Origin: an uncultured Parabacteroides sp.
GTDB taxonomy: Bacteria > Bacteroidota > Bacteroidia > Bacteroidales > Tannerellaceae
Direction: 5' to 3'
Length of the DNA: 14,746 bases
NCBI GenBank assembly: GCA_900547435.1
Contig: URGO01000076.1
Span: 1-14,746, forward strand
Each line of letters begins with the position of its first letter. Position 1 is the first letter of the stretch. Made by a program: the position numbers and the translations under genes. Shown here in pieces: positions 12,488-14,746 of the stretch. The notes beneath the pieces are model-generated. The model was not told the origin of the DNA. It made no database searches and saw nothing but the letters and a program-made list of their open reading frames with translations.

Positions 12488-14746
12488 ACAGGAAATGGAA
12501 GAAAGGGCTCCGTATTACCTTAATCACAATTGCCTCTCTTATAGTTTTACTTTTGTCGGGCATTGCGATTGTCATCAACTTTGTGTTCACGCCTGAAAAA
12601 TTGACCCCGATTGTATTGAAAACGGCTAATCAGGCGCTGGATGCCAAGTTGGATATGAAAAGTGTGGAACTAACTTTCTTCTCTACTTTTCCGCGTTTCG
12701 GGCTGAAATTGACGGAAGGTTCGTTGGTATCAAAAGCGATTAACGACACGTCATGGCAAAAGACAGATTCGTTACTCTCGTTCAGGAAATGCGTATTGGT
12801 GATAAACCCCATGGATTATTTGGACAAACAAAAAATCAGTCTGAATTATCTTTTGCTGGATAGTGTCTCGGTCTATGCTCATGTAACCCCGGAAGGAAAA
12901 GCGAATTGGAATATTGCCAAGATGGACTCGACCTCTACTGAGCCTACAGATACAACCTCCGCCACACTTCCTCTTGCTGGTGGAATAGATATCCGTCGGG
13001 TGGAATTCCGGCATACCAATCTCACTTTTGATGACCGGAATACACGCATCTATGCTGACTTACAAGATGCCAATCTACTATTAAAAGCCGCTTTGCGCAA
13101 AGGCGGTCTGTTGCTTTCGTTGGATTTTGATAACCGGAACATCATCTTTTGGCAGGACGGGAAATTACTCCTTCGGAGAATGGCCACCCAAGTAAGTACA
13201 AAATTAGGACTCAATCGGAAAGAGCGCAAATTGGTATTAAAAGATACTCGTTTCACGGTAAATGGCATTGACCTGGATGTGAACGGTTCGTTACGTCGGG
13301 ACACCCTCCGGCGGGCATTGGATATTGACATCACCTATGGACTTCATGCGCCCTCTTTGGAAACGGTGCTCCGAATGATACCGGAATCCATTCTGAAAAA
13401 GGAAAAAGTGTCCGCTCAAGGGGAGGTTATCTTAATCGGGACTATCCGTGGGCTGTATGGGAAAAAGTTAATGCCTAAAGCGACCTTGAAAGTACAGATT
13501 AACGAGGCATCTGCCAAATACGATCGTTTGCCTTATGGAATAGATAACTTTACGGCAGATTTTTATGGCGAAGTCGATTTGATGCGCCAACAACCTTCGT
13601 TTGCCGACTTGAAAATATTCCACTTCCAGGGTGCGCATACCGATATTCTGGCCGATGCTAAGGTGGATGATTTATTGGGAGATCCGCAAATCACCTTGAA
13701 TACGAAATCGGTTATTGACGTAACGGCTCTTTCCCAAACATTTCCTTTGCAGGAAGGTGTCAGCATTAACGGGAAATTAAATGCAGATTTGCGCCTGAAA
13801 TGCAAGTTATCCTCCATCAAGAACCGGGATTTGGGACGTATCAAATTGGCGGGAAAACTGAATATGGAAAAATTAGCCCTACAGGATTCCGCCCGTGATT
13901 TCCAATTTACCGGTGATGCATCTTTGGGGTTCTTTGGAAATGAGGTACTGGGCGCAAAAGGAGAGATCCGACAAATGAACCTGCATTACGGAGATATCAA
14001 TGCCGCCTTGGATAAATTTACAGCAACTATAAAGAGTTCTAATCCACAAGATACGACACGTATTGTCGATATGGAATGCAAGCTTAGCATGGATCGTCTG
14101 AAAGTTTCGATGACAGATACCTTGAGGGTCTTTTGTAAAAAAACATCAGCAACTATCCATTTGCAACCTTCTCAACGGAATCCCATGCGTCCTATGGTAA
14201 ACCTCTCGTTGGAAGCAGATACTCTCTTCGGACGAATGGGTGAAATAAGCGCCGGAATGAACCGGGCTGGATTTGCCGTGAAAGGCGAACAAATCCGCGA
14301 TTCACTCTGGAATCCGAAAGGTATCATCGGGTTTAACCGATTACGCCTGAAAACTCCAGATTTGGCATTACCTGTCATTATGGCAAAAACCGCCGTAACC
14401 GTAGGGAATAGAAAGATAGAACTAAAAAATGCCACGCTCCGTATCGGGCGCTCGGATATTACCGCAAGCGGTGCTGTTCATAATCTCTATGCAGCCATGA
14501 AGCATAACACGCGATTGAAGGCAAACCTATCGCTCTCATCACGCAATTTGGATTGCAACCAACTGATACGTGCTTTCTCCTCGCCTACCGTTACGCTCGA
14601 AATTGAAACAGACACGACCACAACCGACTTAAGCCTTTTCGTTATACCCAAAACATGGGATTTCGAATTGCAAACCAACCTGAAACGTGTCCGTTATGGA
14701 AAGATATTATTCGAAGATGTACATGGAGCCGTCGATATACGCGATC
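12484..14746 (+). CDS. AsmA-family inner-membrane protein with large periplasmic domain (3' truncated by window)
   Basis: The ATG at 12484-12486 overlaps the coaW stop (ATGA), and the frame stays open for 754 codons to the window edge. K/R-rich residues 1-9 (MNRKWKKGL) precede one membrane helix at about 10-35. After that the protein is a long beta-rich periplasmic domain with many L-x-L-x-x-x and alternating hydrophobic strands, little Cys, and repeated D-x-D-x-x-x-S/G-x-L type turns. The segment F-T-P-E-K-L-T-P-I-V-L (35-45) followed by V-E-L-T-F-F-S-T-F-P-R-F-G-L-K-L is the usual AsmA N-terminus in Bacteroidetes, where members run to about 800-1,100 residues. AsmA/TamB/YhdP-type proteins are thought to bridge the periplasm as hydrophobic grooves for phospholipid transport. 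The exact role here is unknown. The coupling to a CoA-synthesis kinase does not define a pathway. Confidence 0.82.
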   Translation, partial: MNRKWKKGLRITLITIASLIVLLLSGIAIVINFVFTPEKLTPIVLKTANQALDAKLDMKSVELTFFSTFPRFGLKLTEGSLVSKAINDTSWQKTDSLLSFRKCVLVINPMDYLDKQKISLNYLLLDSVSVYAHVTPEGKANWNIAKMDSTSTEPTDTTSATLPLAGGIDIRRVEFRHTNLTFDDRNTRIYADLQDANLLLKAALRKGGLLLSLDFDNRNIIFWQDGKLLLRRMATQVSTKLGLNRKERKLVLKDTRFTVNGIDLDVNGSLRRDTLRRALDIDITYGLHAPSLETVLRMIPESILKKEKVSAQGEVILIGTIRGLYGKKLMPKATLKVQINEASAKYDRLPYGIDNFTADFYGEVDLMRQQPSFADLKIFHFQGAHTDILADAKVDDLLGDPQITLNTKSVIDVTALSQTFPLQEGVSINGKLNADLRLKCKLSSIKNRDLGRIKLAGKLNMEKLALQDSARDFQFTGDASLGFFGNEVLGAKGEIRQMNLHYGDINAALDKFTATIKSSNPQDTTRIVDMECKLSMDRLKVSMTDTLRVFCKKTSATIHLQPSQRNPMRPMVNLSLEADTLFGRMGEISAGMNRAGFAVKGEQIRDSLWNPKGIIGFNRLRLKTPDLALPVIMAKTAVTVGNRKIELKNATLRIGRSDITASGAVHNLYAAMKHNTRLKANLSLSSRNLDCNQLIRAFSSPTVTLEIETDTTTTDLSLFVIPKTWDFELQTNLKRVRYGKILFEDVHGAVDIRD

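Overview
The window reads as chromosomal DNA of a Bacteroidales bacterium (Bacteroides/Parabacteroides-like; the genus is an inference). The protein families are typical of that order. Several start regions carry the Bacteroidetes promoter signature, TAnnTTTG near -7 with TTTG or a near match about 19-20 bp upstream, and Shine-Dalgarno sequences are not evident. There is no sign of a phage, integrated element, insertion sequence, tRNA, rRNA or CRISPR array. Most genes are core housekeeping or envelope genes.

Layout. 1-1886 (+): the 3' end of mfd, then an RlpA-like double-psi beta-barrel protein and a patatin-like phospholipase, tightly packed. 1890-1977: a hairpin-forming array of four 8-mers at exact 22-bp spacing, between convergent genes. 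1990-5438 (-): an ABC-F ATPase and, overlapping it by ATGA, an LTA-synthase/sulfatase-type membrane enzyme. 5439-5653: divergent promoter region with a possible leader peptide on the minus strand. 5654-7383 (+): miaA and kdsA, closed by a strong bidirectional terminator. 7464-8168 (-): a Crp/Fnr-type regulator. 8329-11222 (-): uvrB followed by a secreted DUF1460 amidase-like protein. 11223-11641: a dense regulatory region. It holds a promoter whose spacer is a perfect inverted repeat, a short transcribed leader ending in an intrinsic terminator just before uvrB, a second 22-bp-phased array and the coaW promoter. 11642-14746 (+): a type II pantothenate kinase and, overlapping it by ATGA, a large AsmA-family protein that runs off the window.

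Themes. Two nucleotide-excision-repair genes are present (mfd for transcription-coupled repair, uvrB for damage verification). Much of the rest serves the envelope: KDO-8-P synthesis for LPS, RlpA and DUF1460 acting on peptidoglycan, a patatin lipase, an LTA-synthase-type transferase and AsmA for lipid homeostasis. MiaA and the ABC-F protein act on tRNA and the ribosome.

The most interesting material is non-coding: (i) two loci 9.6 kb apart sharing an array of four ATGCCTAT-type units in a strict 22-bp register, with the third unit in opposite orientation in the two copies; (ii) the operator-like palindrome filling the promoter spacer upstream of uvrB, with its terminated leader; (iii) a 10-codon leader ORF and competing hairpins before the ABC-F gene. 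I see no large undescribed multi-gene system here.
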